DNA of 53,642 nt. Source: a virus. The notes beneath the pieces were generated by a model, which made no database searches, was not told where the DNA came from, and saw only the letters and a list, made by a program, of their open reading frames with translations. The stretch is taken from positions 1-53,642 of the IMG/VR virus record IMGVR_UViG_3300020400_000008; one strand, 5' to 3'. How positions within the stretch are numbered: the first letter of the stretch is position 1; each line of letters opens with the position of its first letter. A program made the translations under genes and the position numbers. Below are positions 7,608-15,193 of this stretch, one piece after another.

Positions 7608-9656
7608 TCACTTGTTCTTCTGGGTGAGAATACTCGCATCGATCTCTCCTGCGTCCACCATATCTTGTAGCAGTGCGCGTGTGATCTTGCTCCTGTCCAC
7701 CTCGTCCCCGCCGTCGAGAACAGCCTTCACGACTGCTCGCTTCTGCTCGATCAGTTGATGGAACCTCTCGTCTATTGTACCTTCGACAGTGAAGTACAGG
7801 GCGTGTACGGTCTGCGCGTCCTGCCCTATCCTGTTCACCCTGTCCTCGGCCTGCTCTTCCCATCCGGGTACCCACTCGCGCTCGACGAACACCACGGTGT
7901 CCGCTGCCGTGAGGGTCAGTCCCTCCTTCGCTGCGAGGGTGCTGCACACCAGCACGTCGATCTCCCCCGCTTGGAACCTGTCCACGATCTCGCTCCTCTT
8001 CTCGGACTTTACTCCCCCGGTGATAGTATCGACCCTGAGTTTCTCCAGTTTGAGTATGCTGACCAGTGGTGCCACCACGTTCTTGTGGTGAGCGAACACG
8101 ACGATGGGTCGCTCGTTGTTCCTCTTGTAGTCGATAACCCACTCCGATACCGGTCCCACCTTCATGATGCCGCAGTTGTGCCTGAGATCGGTCAGCATGT
8201 TCAGCACGTAGCCCGCAGGCAACGACCTGCCGCTGTCCCTGATCTGTGAGTAGTCGTCTCCCCAGTCCCTCTGTCTCTGCCTGTACTCCTTGAGTTCTAC
8301 CTTGGTCGGGATCACTGGGATGCTCTGCCTGATCTTGTCAGGCAACTCGGCCATGACTTCCTTCTTCAGTCTGCGAATGGCGAAGTCCCTGCTGATGGCA
8401 TGGAGTTCCTCGATGTTGCTCGCACCACCCGTCTTCCAACCGAAGCCGTCATTGTATGCGCTGCAGTATCTCCTGACGTATGACAGCCAAGATGAGAACT
8501 GCGCCTTGCGCAGCAGGTTGAGTGTAGTGAAGTACTCGGATGGCCTGTTGGTGATCGCCGTGCCTGAGAGGCACAGCACAGACTCGCTCCTGTCAGCGAT
8601 CTCCACTGTAGCCTTGGTCCTGTCGGTCTTGCTGTTCTTGATGTAGTGGGACTCGTCCAAGATGCTGATGCCGAAGGACATCTGCTCCAACTGCTCGAGC
8701 CTCCTGCTTATGATGTCGTAGTTGATGATGGTGAAGTCGGCCTTCTCGATTGGTCCCTTGTACCCATTGATGACCTCGACAGTGGCATCGGGCATCCACG
8801 TACGGACCTCCTTCGCCCAGTTGTACTTGACGTTGGACGGACAGACCACGATCACGGGCCACTGCTCCTTATGGAGAGCGGCGTAGCCGATGGCCTGTAT
8901 GGTCTTGCCCACGCCCATGTCGTCACCTATCAGGCAACGACCACCAGCCAACTCGGCGAACCTGACGCCGACGTACTGGAAGGGGTAGAGTTCCAGTCCG
9001 GGTGCGAACACACCGGCCAGCCTCTCCCTCATCTCGGCCACGACCTCCTCGTCATCCAACTCGGCGGCATCCGATATGGCGATCCTCGCTGCGTAGTCAT
9101 CCATGTAGGTCTGTACTTCTGGGAGCGAAGCAATCGCATCGCATAGTGGTTGGTACACATCGTTGAGCCTCGACATCAGGAATGCAGCCTCACTCAGTGG
9201 TATGCGCCACACCTTCTTCTTGGCGTCCCATGCCCTGTTCGGCACACCCTTGACGATGTTCCTCACACGGTCACGGAGGTGACTGTCCTGAATCCAAGGC
9301 CAGTTGAGTTCGATCTCACCACGCACGACTGAGGCGGTGGCCACCTTGACCTTGCCAGCGTTGCTCGCTGGTGCGTCCTTGACCATGCCGAGCAGGTTGG
9401 TGACGTCGTACTTCTGCTTGAGAATACTTGCTGCCACTCGTATCACCTCGGGGTCGTACCTGATCGACCAACCACCATTGGAGAACTTCAGGTTGTAATA
9501 TCCCTCGACCTCGCGCAGCCTCTCCTTGAGTTCACCCTGCACCTCCCTGTCGAATGGGAACTTGATCGACACACGCTTGGACTTGCGTGGATACCTGCGA
9601 GCGGTGTCGTTCTTAGCGAACCACTCCTCCTCGAACAACTCGGTCTCGACCATCAT
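7608..9656 (-). CDS. SNF2-family DNA helicase (SMARCAL1-like)
   Basis: 682 residues. The helicase core starts near 220: Y-P-F-Q-Y-V-G-V, Walker A G-D-D-M-G-V-G-K-T (244-252), motif Ia V-V-C-P-S-N-V-K-Y-N-W, DESH (334-337) as the DEAH box, motif III L-S-G-T-A, and a RecA2 lobe with V-V-F-A-H-H-K, C-S-T-L-A-A-K-E-G-L and Q-A-E-D-R-V-N-R-I-G-Q (motif VI). Residues 110-165 with a W-x-x-K-K-K-V-W-R-I-P segment resemble the HARP region of SMARCAL1-type annealing helicases. Such proteins remodel forks or strip proteins from viral DNA. It is the last gene of a long unit that also contains the paralogue array. Confidence 0.95.
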   Translation of the reverse strand: MMVETELFEEEWFAKNDTARRYPRKSKRVSIKFPFDREVQGELKERLREVEGYYNLKFSNGGWSIRYDPEVIRVAASILKQKYDVTNLLGMVKDAPASNAGKVKVATASVVRGEIELNWPWIQDSHLRDRVRNIVKGVPNRAWDAKKKVWRIPLSEAAFLMSRLNDVYQPLCDAIASLPEVQTYMDDYAARIAISDAAELDDEEVVAEMRERLAGVFAPGLELYPFQYVGVRFAELAGGRCLIGDDMGVGKTIQAIGYAALHKEQWPVIVVCPSNVKYNWAKEVRTWMPDATVEVINGYKGPIEKADFTIINYDIISRRLEQLEQMSFGISILDESHYIKNSKTDRTKATVEIADRSESVLCLSGTAITNRPSEYFTTLNLLRKAQFSSWLSYVRRYCSAYNDGFGWKTGGASNIEELHAISRDFAIRRLKKEVMAELPDKIRQSIPVIPTKVELKEYRQRQRDWGDDYSQIRDSGRSLPAGYVLNMLTDLRHNCGIMKVGPVSEWVIDYKRNNERPIVVFAHHKNVVAPLVSILKLEKLRVDTITGGVKSEKRSEIVDRFQAGEIDVLVCSTLAAKEGLTLTAADTVVFVEREWVPGWEEQAEDRVNRIGQDAQTVHALYFTVEGTIDERFHQLIEQKRAVVKAVLDGGDEVDRSKITRALLQDMVDAGEIDASILTQKNK

Positions 9657-10123
9657 GCTCTCACCTCATGATACAGTGATCCGTCTTCCTTGAACTCCCA
9701 TCTGTTTGCATCTGCTATTTCCTCGATGCCCTCATTGGAGTACGCGTACTCAGACCCCCCGTGAATAGTACCAAGGAGTCCCTCCATGTCATTCCGGTTG
9801 ACATGGCTGATCACAATCCAATCCCAGAAAGTACCGGTTAGAATCTCGTCACCGCTGTTGACTGCCTTATGATACACCTCTTCAAACTCATCATTGTTGT
9901 AGTTGGTGAACCGTATGTACTCACCCCTGTCAGGGAACTGACCCACGCAGTAGTCCAGACTCCCACCGACTCGTGCCTGCAAGGCCTTCAGTGACGCGAT
10001 CATCTCATCCACATCATGTTGGTTGAGGTCATGCACGTTGTCCCTGACCCAATTGATGCACCTCTCTTTGTCGGGGTGCTCGCCTATCCTGTACACTGTG
10101 TACGTATGTGTTATCTGTCTCAT
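9653..10123 (-). CDS. Hypothetical protein, 156 aa
   Basis: Not recognised. It is an acidic alpha/beta protein with a helical first half and many aromatic residues; two Cys are isolated. Its stop overlaps the tandem ATG of the helicase gene, so the two are coupled and may work together. Confidence 0.8.
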   Translation of the reverse strand: MRQITHTYTVYRIGEHPDKERCINWVRDNVHDLNQHDVDEMIASLKALQARVGGSLDYCVGQFPDRGEYIRFTNYNNDEFEEVYHKAVNSGDEILTGTFWDWIVISHVNRNDMEGLLGTIHGGSEYAYSNEGIEEIADANRWEFKEDGSLYHEVRA

Positions 10124-10127
10124 GCCA

Positions 10128-10364
10128 TCACTCTATCCTCGCTATCGCAGCGTCGTACTCCTTCCATGCCTCGGCGGTCTTGACGTCCTTGTTGGCTCCG
10201 TTCCTGTTGAGGGGATGCTGGTGCGTGATCCTCAACTTGCCACGCAGCACACGCTCGGCCTCCTTCCTCGCTGCCTTCCTCTTGGCACACAGCGAGGCCT
10301 CGGTCCTCAGTACTTCTCTCCCCATTATATTCATTCCATCATTCATCTTCGTTGTCTTCTTCAT
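10128..10364 (-). CDS. Basic hypothetical protein, 78 aa
   Basis: Not recognised. The centre is a basic helix (A-K-R-K-A-A-R-K-E-A-E-R) and the end is acidic. Four ATG codons occur in the first 14 residues; the outermost (10362-10364) overlaps the stop of the first array gene and is chosen for that reason. A start at MNIMGREV further in is possible. Confidence 0.7.
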   Translation of the reverse strand: MKKTTKMNDGMNIMGREVLRTEASLCAKRKAARKEAERVLRGKLRITHQHPLNRNGANKDVKTAEAWKEYDAAIARIE

Positions 10365-10648
10365 TCTTCTTCCACCTCGTTAGTCATTATGAAAAGAGCA
10401 GTATCACGATTAGGACCATTCATGGTTCTGCAGATACGCTCTACTTCTGCTTTCCATTCACTCAACTCCTTGTATGCCTCAAGGAGAAGTGGTGCGTCTG
10501 CGATGAGTTTCTGTGTAGCCTCATCGTCAAGCCAATCCTCTCCGACTAACTCTGCAATCTCCTTGTCATACCCATCCCTCAGCACATGGGCTGAGTCAAA
10601 GTGCCATCCTTCTTTTGCGTGTCCTTCGTACTTGTCTGTGTCAATCAT
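10361..10648 (-). CDS. Array paralogue 1, LIADAPLLLE family
   Basis: 95 residues: MIDTDKYEGH at the N-terminus, a variable Trp-containing middle, then Q-K-L-I-A-D-A-P-L-L-L-E-A-Y-K-E-L and a helical end with ICRTMNGPN. The A-x-L-I-A-x-A-P-x-L-L-E-x-L core is a known feature of small phage proteins (Ea22-like / 'LIAAAPELLEAL' proteins) of unknown function. It is the 3'-most member of the array. Confidence 0.85.
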   Translation of the reverse strand: MIDTDKYEGHAKEGWHFDSAHVLRDGYDKEIAELVGEDWLDDEATQKLIADAPLLLEAYKELSEWKAEVERICRTMNGPNRDTALFIMTNEVEEE

Positions 10649-10942
10649 TCAATCATCTCCCATATATTCCTTGAACAATTCGTAGTGTTCGTTGCGACCT
10701 GCTTCACCGAGTCCATCCCACACGGACTGAATGAAATCACGCAAGCGCTTGACTTCTTCAAGGAGAAGTGGTGCGTCTGCTATGAGTTGCGCAGTTGCCT
10801 CTTTTGTGTTCCAACCCTCAGTCATTTCCGCTATTGGAGTGCCATGCGTGTCCATGAGGGTGTCGATGTCATCCCAATCCCAATCACCCTCTGCGTGTCC
10901 CTCGTATTTCCTTGTGTCAACGTATTTCCTTGTGTCAATCAT
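10649..10942 (-). CDS. Array paralogue 2, LIADAPLLLE family
   Basis: 97 residues with the shared start and the Q-L-I-A-D-A-P-L-L-L-E-E-V-K-R-L-R core. The N-terminus contains DTRKY twice because of a tandem 18-nt duplication (10903-10938), so the protein begins MIDTRKYVDTRKYEGHAEGD. This shows that the array is still changing by local duplication. It abuts paralogue 1 directly. Confidence 0.85.
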   Translation of the reverse strand: MIDTRKYVDTRKYEGHAEGDWDWDDIDTLMDTHGTPIAEMTEGWNTKEATAQLIADAPLLLEEVKRLRDFIQSVWDGLGEAGRNEHYELFKEYMGDD

Positions 10943-11292
10943 TCAATCACCTCATAATCTCCTATTTTTCTTTCAATCAATTCCTCTACAATAGCCCTAT
11001 CAACTTGGGGGTAATCTTCTTGAAGTATCTCCCATATCGCAATCAATTCAGTAGCCATTGGTTGTAACCGCTTGACTTCTTCAAGGAGAAGTGGTGCGTC
11101 AACCATCAGCCTGATGTCCGGGTTGTCCTCGGTGAGGTAGTGATCGCTGTCACGCATCACCAGTGCGATGGTCTTGAAGTCAACCACCTCACCATGCTCA
11201 TCATGCACCTCGAATATCACGGAGTCGTCAGCGCTGGTGCCTCTCCACTTGCCGTCGTTCGTCAGTCCATCGTATCTACTCATGTTAATCAT
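10939..11292 (-). CDS. Array paralogue 3, LIADAPLLLE family
   Basis: 117 residues. The start MINMSRYDGL is diverged, followed by a beta-rich insert (S-V-I-F-E-V-H-D-E-H-G-E-V-V-D-F) and R-L-M-V-D-A-P-L-L-L-E-E-V-K-R-L. The C-terminal helix is unique to this copy. It has 4-nt overlaps on both sides. Confidence 0.85.
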   Translation of the reverse strand: MINMSRYDGLTNDGKWRGTSADDSVIFEVHDEHGEVVDFKTIALVMRDSDHYLTEDNPDIRLMVDAPLLLEEVKRLQPMATELIAIWEILQEDYPQVDRAIVEELIERKIGDYEVIE

Positions 11293-11636
11293 TCACTCAC
11301 CAACCTGTTCATCTTCTCAATGTGATTACCAAGTTGGTAGTACCAACCTGTGTCTTGGTCACTGATGTCCGACCTAACTCTCTCAGCCGCCTCAACAAGT
11401 TTCCTTCCCTGTACACGCAGCCGCTTGACTTCCTCAAGGAGAAGTGGTGCGGAGGCCATGAGTCGTGCATTGGCGTAGTCCTCTTCCGTCCACTCTTCTG
11501 CGTTAGCCATCACCAACTCCGCTATGATGTTGTCAGTCTCGTTAGAGTGAATCACCGTGGGGTGAATGACATCCATCGCATCATCAACATACCAACCGTT
11601 AGGTGTGTGTCCATCGAACATGCTCGTGTCAATCAT
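11289..11636 (-). CDS. Array paralogue 4, LIADAPLLLE family
   Basis: 115 residues from the ATG 11634-11636 (MIDTSMFDGHTPNGWYVDDA), then A-R-L-M-A-S-A-P-L-L-L-E-E-V-K-R-L-R and a long helix. An in-frame upstream start would add only five residues. Domain order is the same as in the other copies: KY/MF-EGH head, variable middle, conserved helix. Confidence 0.85.
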   Translation of the reverse strand: MIDTSMFDGHTPNGWYVDDAMDVIHPTVIHSNETDNIIAELVMANAEEWTEEDYANARLMASAPLLLEEVKRLRVQGRKLVEAAERVRSDISDQDTGWYYQLGNHIEKMNRLVSE

Positions 11637-11815
11637 TCCTCTTCCCTCCATTCTTCCAATTTTGCTAATACATCATTGTTGAATTGTTCTCTTACCAATT
11701 CATACACACCCGGTATCGCCAGCATTGACTTAGCATCAAGTCCTTCTATCAGATAGTACAAAGCCTCATCAAACATTTCGTTTGTTATCCAACTGTATTC
11801 GTCTATGTCAATCAT
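11633..11815 (-). CDS. Array member 5, head only
   Basis: 60 residues: MIDIDEYSWITNEMFDEALY and an acidic helical rest. It keeps the MIDxDxY head but lacks the LIADAPLLLE block, so it is either a shortened paralogue or an unrelated gene that has acquired the shared start by recombination. It is coupled on both sides. Confidence 0.75.
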   Translation of the reverse strand: MIDIDEYSWITNEMFDEALYYLIEGLDAKSMLAIPGVYELVREQFNNDVLAKLEEWREEE

Positions 11816-12162
11816 TCTTCTTCACCTTCCCACTTCTCTACAAGACCGACATACTCATCTCCGTCAGGGAAACGCACAGTGACGTACAGATGTCCCTTCT
11901 TGTGGTAGTCATCCACCGTGACTGTCGGCTCACTCCGCAACCGCTTGACCTCCTCAAGGAGAAGTGTGGCTTCTGCTAGGAGGAATGGTGCGTCTGCTAT
12001 GAGTCGTGCATTGGCTAAGTGCCACTCCCTCTCCTCATGTATGCCCACGAAGTCAGTCCTTGCGATGGTGCAGTCCTGTACATCCACCACACGGAATGGG
12101 TCGTCCTCATCCACTGTCCATCTCTCAGGTGTTATGTTCTCGTATTTGTCTGTGTCAATCAT
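11812..12162 (-). CDS. Array paralogue 6, duplicated core
   Basis: 116 residues: MIDTDKYENITPERW head, a beta-rich middle, then R-L-I-A-D-A-P-F-L-L-A-E-A-T-L-L-L-E-E-V-K-R-L-R. The LLxEA/LLLEE part is doubled, which points to an internal duplication. The C-terminal 35 residues (H-L-Y-V-T-V-R-F-P-D-G-D-E-Y-V-G) form a beta segment absent from the others. Confidence 0.85.
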   Translation of the reverse strand: MIDTDKYENITPERWTVDEDDPFRVVDVQDCTIARTDFVGIHEEREWHLANARLIADAPFLLAEATLLLEEVKRLRSEPTVTVDDYHKKGHLYVTVRFPDGDEYVGLVEKWEGEEE

Positions 12163-12374
12163 TCTTCTTCATCTCCTATCCAAAAGAACGGTCCCATATG
12201 TTTGTTCCAAACATCAGTCGCCTCTGTGCTTAGATGACTTGGAATCAAATCGAACAAGGCATCTGCCAATGCACTCAACCGCTTGACTTCTGCGAGCAAG
12301 TGCTCAACTGCATCCTCCAACTCATCTGATGGTGTTTCCCAAGTCATCTCCTCGTATGCGTCTGTGTTAATCAT
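12159..12374 (-). CDS. Array member 7, partial family match
   Basis: 71 residues: MINTDAYEEMTWE head and H-L-L-A-E-V-K-R-L-S-A-L-A, which is a remnant of the LLLEEVKRLR helix without the LIADAP part. The end is Trp/Phe-rich and acidic. Start overlaps the zinc micro-protein upstream. Confidence 0.8.
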   Translation of the reverse strand: MINTDAYEEMTWETPSDELEDAVEHLLAEVKRLSALADALFDLIPSHLSTEATDVWNKHMGPFFWIGDEEE

Positions 12375-12517
12375 TCAGTCACCCTCTCAATCAATTTTGT
12401 ATCACAAGTAGGACAATGCCATGCGTGGGAATCAATGTTCCATGTCTCATCACATTTAGGACAATGCCCATCCTCGTACCAATCCATGTGTTCTTCGTAT
12501 TTGTCTGTGTCAATCAT
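12371..12517 (-). CDS. Array member 8, double-CxxC zinc ribbon
   Basis: 48 residues, exactly filling the gap between its neighbours: MIDTDKYEEHMDWYEDGH, then C-P-K-C, a 15-residue loop with W-H and C-P-T-C. The family head (MIDTDKYE) has been joined to a complete zinc ribbon in place of the LIADAP helix, so the head behaves as an exchangeable module. Start at ATG 12515-12517, stop overlapping the next ATG. Confidence 0.8.
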   Translation of the reverse strand: MIDTDKYEEHMDWYEDGHCPKCDETWNIDSHAWHCPTCDTKLIERVTE

Positions 12518-12789
12518 TCCTCTTCCCTCCATCGGGGCCAACCCTCATCGCTCAAGTCAATGTGGTAATGCTCCTGTGCCTGTGCCACTACTTCCTCTAA
12601 CCATTCGTTGCGCTTCCGCAACTCCTTGATCTTCTTAAGGAGAAGTGGTGCGTCTGCGATGAGGTTTGCATCAGCCCTGTTGTCCGATGTGATGTGAGCA
12701 ATAGTTGGGCCTTCGTCAACAAAGACTTCCTCGCCCATCCATGTCCAATGCCCTTCTGTATGTCCTTCGTATTTGTCTGTGTCAATCAT
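12514..12789 (-). CDS. Array paralogue 9, LIADAPLLLK family
   Basis: 91 residues from ATG 12787-12789: MIDTDKYEGHTEGHWTWMGE, then A-N-L-I-A-D-A-P-L-L-L-K-K-I-K-E-L-R-K-R and a helical, acidic end. It is the 5'-most and most typical member of the array and is coupled to the 189-residue gene upstream. Confidence 0.85.
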   Translation of the reverse strand: MIDTDKYEGHTEGHWTWMGEEVFVDEGPTIAHITSDNRADANLIADAPLLLKKIKELRKRNEWLEEVVAQAQEHYHIDLSDEGWPRWREEE

Positions 12790-13355
12790 GCCTCGACCTC
12801 CTCGGTGGGTGCGAGGTACGCTTGCTCCCTCTCGTCGTCCCAAAGCAGTACGTTGCCGTTCTCGTTTATGTCCGTGTCATACATGTAGTCGGGGATGAGG
12901 TAGTGGATCTCGCTGGCCTTGCCTGTGTCAGCGAGGTACCCAACGATCCTGTCCAGTGCGTTCATGCTGTCGACGGCGTTCTCATACACCCTCATCATGC
13001 GCTGGGTGAACCCATCACTCGACCAATTCAATGACACCTTCGCATGCTTCAAGGCCCACATCTCGAACGGATCGAGGCCAACGTTGGCTCTCCAACCTGC
13101 GTCAGCCATGCGCTGCACGAACTCCTGAGTGAACGGTGCGCCGTCCTCGTTGTCCTTGAGCACCTTCCTCGCCGTCATCTGGAACCTGAACGTGGCCTCG
13201 TCCACGCTCACCGATCGGTGGTATTGGTCATCCGCTATCCTTCCGATACCGGCTGCCATCGCAATGCCACCCATCGCCAGCGATCCGAGGAACTCGTTCT
13301 CCTCCTCGCTGAACATCTGTCGTCCTTTCTCACTCTCTATGCCTACAATCAACAT
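12786..13355 (-). CDS. Hypothetical protein, 189 aa
   Basis: Not recognised. It begins MLIVGIESEKGRQMFSEEEN at ATG 13353-13355, which has GGAG 9 nt upstream and the standard distance from promoter box 4. The fold looks mostly helical after a short beta strand, with a Gly/Ala/Met-rich stretch near residue 28. It leads the longest unit (array, helicase). Confidence 0.8.
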   Translation of the reverse strand: MLIVGIESEKGRQMFSEEENEFLGSLAMGGIAMAAGIGRIADDQYHRSVSVDEATFRFQMTARKVLKDNEDGAPFTQEFVQRMADAGWRANVGLDPFEMWALKHAKVSLNWSSDGFTQRMMRVYENAVDSMNALDRIVGYLADTGKASEIHYLIPDYMYDTDINENGNVLLWDDEREQAYLAPTEEVEA

Positions 13356-13372
13356 TCTCTTCACTCCTTTTG

Positions 13373-13394
13373 TTTGCTCCTTTAAGTATGAATT
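13373..13394 (-). promoter_or_regulatory. Conserved early promoter box 4
   Basis: Minus-strand AATTCATACTTAAAGGAGCA plus AA, with the core ending 25 nt before ATG 13355. It should drive about 13 genes down to the helicase at 7608. A GGAGTGA tract lies between box and start. Confidence 0.85.
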
Positions 13395-13468
13395 CAACCA
13401 TCCAACTCCCATTCCTCATACACGTACTCGTCTGTCTCTATCCTGACCAGCAGTTTGTCCTTGCTCAT
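13394..13468 (-). CDS. Micro-protein, 24 aa
   Basis: MSKDKLLVRIETDEYVYEEW plus ELDG. The ATG (13466-13468) overlaps the stop of the next gene upstream and the stop lies at the edge of promoter box 4. Short, but the coupling and the acidic, beta-like composition match its neighbours. The function is unknown. Confidence 0.5.
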   Translation of the reverse strand: MSKDKLLVRIETDEYVYEEWELDG

Positions 13469-13617
13469 GACTCACACCTTCCATAGATGGGGTGGCCGTT
13501 CATGTACACACGCATGATTGGACCGTCATCATTCTCAGGCACACCCTCTGTGTCTATCTCGACCACCCATCGACCATCCATCGGTGAGCGGTAGACAATA
13601 ATGTCAGGGTCGCTCAT
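13465..13617 (-). CDS. Micro-protein, 50 aa
   Basis: Starts at ATG 13615-13617: MSDPDIIVYRSPMDGRWVVE and a short beta-rich rest. The pattern suggests a small antiparallel beta sheet. The function is unknown. It overlaps neighbours by 4 nt on both sides. Confidence 0.7.
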   Translation of the reverse strand: MSDPDIIVYRSPMDGRWVVEIDTEGVPENDDGPIMRVYMNGHPIYGRCES

Positions 13618-13748
13618 GCTGTCACCTTCCACGTGATTATCTTCTCCTCTTTCTTCGCACCACACATGGGGCAATACCTCCACTTGGATGCTATACGCAC
13701 ACCACAATGCTCAACCACGCTTCCGTCTTTACGCTCGCCTCGCTTCAT
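13614..13748 (-). CDS. Micro-protein with zinc ribbon, 44 aa
   Basis: MKRGERKDGSVVEHCGVRIA, then Y-C-P-M-C-G-A-K-K-E-E-K and a beta strand. H-C at residues 14-15 with the CPMCG pair could bind one zinc ion. It lies exactly between two neighbours with ATGA overlaps at both ends. Confidence 0.7.
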   Translation of the reverse strand: MKRGERKDGSVVEHCGVRIASKWRYCPMCGAKKEEKIITWKVTA

Positions 13749-14317
13749 ATGCTCACCCCATGTTCAAGCAGGTAGGTGTACTCGCCGTACTCCATCGAGT
13801 AGTAGCCATACATCTGGTCCCTCGCGTAGTGCTCCCAATCTATGTACGACTCCATCGGGTCGCCGTTCTTGACGTGGCCACAGTCGTACGCCCACTCCCT
13901 GAAGAAGTCCTCCACATCCTCGGTCCACATCATCTGGCTGGCTATGCTCTCCACCTGCTCGGCGGTGGGAGTGTCATGCACGAACTCCGTTGCGAACAGG
14001 AACGCTGGCACGTACCTGCTGGCCTCGTCCTCGAACAGCCTCATGCACTCGATGAGGTTCGGTATGTTGGGCCACTCGCCCAAGTGCTGGGACACCCTGC
14101 CGATGTCACCGTCGTAATCCTGTATGTGCCACTCCTCCGGGTTGTGGTAGATGGTCACCGGCTGATCACACACGTGTGCCGCCATGTTGCCAGACTCCCA
14201 CGCCTCCTCTAGTTGATCGGCGTCCAAGTGCTTGTAGGTCAGTCGTCCTTCGTTGTAACAAGAGAGGCAGCCAACGGCCACCCGCTCCCTCCATGTGTTT
14301 GTCTGTTCCATTGTCAT
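13745..14317 (-). CDS. ardA: ArdA-like antirestriction protein
   Basis: 190 residues from ATG 14315-14317, at the standard promoter distance and with GGAGTGA upstream. The order of motifs fits ArdA: C-Y-N-E-G-R-L near residue 25, W-H-I-Q-D-Y-D-G-D-I-G near 70, then the C-terminal Y-I-D-W-E-H-Y-A-R-D-Q followed by Y-Y-S-M-E-Y-G-E-Y-T-Y-L. ArdA proteins are acidic DNA mimics that block type I restriction-modification; this one is also strongly acidic. Length is typical (about 165-190). It lies in a short unit with three micro-proteins, a good place for counter-defence genes. Confidence 0.75.
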   Translation of the reverse strand: MTMEQTNTWRERVAVGCLSCYNEGRLTYKHLDADQLEEAWESGNMAAHVCDQPVTIYHNPEEWHIQDYDGDIGRVSQHLGEWPNIPNLIECMRLFEDEASRYVPAFLFATEFVHDTPTAEQVESIASQMMWTEDVEDFFREWAYDCGHVKNGDPMESYIDWEHYARDQMYGYYSMEYGEYTYLLEHGVSI

Positions 14318-14336
14318 GTCTCTCACTCCTTCAGTA

Positions 14337-14357
14337 TTGCTCCTTTAAGTATGAATT
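14337..14357 (-). promoter_or_regulatory. Conserved early promoter box 5
   Basis: Minus-strand AATTCATACTTAAAGGAGCA. The core ends 26 nt before ATG 14317; AAGGAGTGA lies between box and start. It overlaps the stop codon of the unit upstream (14345). Confidence 0.85.
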
Positions 14358-14575
14358 ACCTCATCGGCTATGCCGTGGTACTCACTGCCTATGCCGAACA
14401 GCCTCTCCATGTGGTCGGCGTCCCGCAGTTGCCTCGCTTGCATGTACTCCTCCATGAAGGTAATCTCCCCATCACCATCGAGGAACAGGCTCCTCCCATC
14501 GGTCCACTCTATGACCGTGTACAGCCCCTTCGGCCCTCTCTCAATCTCGTACGTCGCATCGTCGTAGTCCTTCAT
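14345..14575 (-). CDS. Hypothetical protein, 76 aa
   Basis: Starts at ATG 14573-14575 (MKDYDDATYEIERGPKGLYT). The first half looks like a small beta sheet, the second half helical (M-E-E-Y-M-Q-A-R). The function is unknown. Stop lies inside promoter box 5. Confidence 0.75.
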   Translation of the reverse strand: MKDYDDATYEIERGPKGLYTVIEWTDGRSLFLDGDGEITFMEEYMQARQLRDADHMERLFGIGSEYHGIADEVIHT

Positions 14576-14772
14576 TCTAACCACCTCTCTTGCTCCTCGA
14601 TTCGAGCCCAAGCCTCGCTGTCCGAGGGGTACCATTCTTGACCGCACTTCTCGCACCGCATGAACACACTCCCGTCAGCACCGTGGAGGAACCCTTGGAC
14701 GTGCTCGCACTCACGTATCTCAACACGCTTCCACGTGGGGAAGTTCTCAGTGGGTAGAGACATCCACTTCAT
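14572..14772 (-). CDS. Small zinc-binding protein, 66 aa
   Basis: MKWMSLPTENFPTWKRVEIR, then C-E-H-V-Q-G-F-L and R-C-E-K-C-G-Q-E-W-Y-P. One Cys-x-His and one CxxC pair about 18 residues apart fit a zinc ribbon. The last 15 residues are a Glu/Trp helix. The function is unknown. Confidence 0.75.
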   Translation of the reverse strand: MKWMSLPTENFPTWKRVEIRECEHVQGFLHGADGSVFMRCEKCGQEWYPSDSEAWARIEEQERWLE

Positions 14773-14984
14773 TCAATCACCTCAATGCTGTCGGCGTACT
14801 TGCCGTCGAGCGTCATCACATCCTCGATGCACCACTCCTTGAACATCGTCGCGTTCTCAAACATGGCAAGCACCTCCCAATCGTAGGAGTACGTGTATCT
14901 CCTGCCGCCGTACTCCACGTGTATCTCCTTCCACTCGGGGTGCTTCGTCAGGAACAGGTTCTCGTATGCCTGTGGTCCAATCAT
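14769..14984 (-). CDS. Hypothetical protein, 71 aa
   Basis: MIGPQAYENLFLTKHPEWKE and on; an aromatic-rich alpha/beta protein with R-R-Y-T-Y-S-Y-D-W in the middle and an acidic end IEVIE. The function is unknown. Coupled on both sides. Confidence 0.75.
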   Translation of the reverse strand: MIGPQAYENLFLTKHPEWKEIHVEYGGRRYTYSYDWEVLAMFENATMFKEWCIEDVMTLDGKYADSIEVIE

Positions 14985-15193
14985 TTTATCATCTCCCGCA
15001 ATTCCTCTACCTTTTCATCATACAATGCAAGTGCCTTCTGCTCGTCTGCGACCTCCCATCCCTCGACCAACTCCTTGGTGTCCTCAGATGTGTGTCGGAC
15101 AATGTCAATCGCCCAGACAAACTTAGCAAGTCTGTGCATCTCGACCTCCCTATCTCCAATCATTCCACTGTACGTGCTATCATCTCCCTTCAT
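14981..15193 (-). CDS. Hypothetical protein, 70 aa
   Basis: Starts at ATG 15191-15193 (MKGDDSTYSGMIGDREVEMH), inside a longer open frame whose upstream part is covered by another gene. All-helical, charged, no Cys. The function is unknown. Confidence 0.7.
   Translation of the reverse strand: MKGDDSTYSGMIGDREVEMHRLAKFVWAIDIVRHTSEDTKELVEGWEVADEQKALALYDEKVEELREMIK

Larger units (their letters stand above)
10481..12657 (-). repeat. Dispersed repeat encoding the ADAPLLLEE block
   Basis: On the plus strand the sequence AAGGAGAAGTGGTGCGTCTG recurs at 10481, 10760, 11083 (shorter), 11436 (shorter), 11956 (diverged) and 12637, once in each LIADAPLLLE gene. The nucleotide identity in this block is higher than in the flanks, which suggests recent duplication or gene conversion. 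A second shared block at each gene start encodes MIDTDKYE. Confidence 0.85.

Noticed and set aside
10361-12789. Regular repeats that could be taken for a CRISPR array
   Set aside because: Repeats are about 300 nt apart, lie in frame within coding genes and encode the same peptide block; no spacer-sized intervals.
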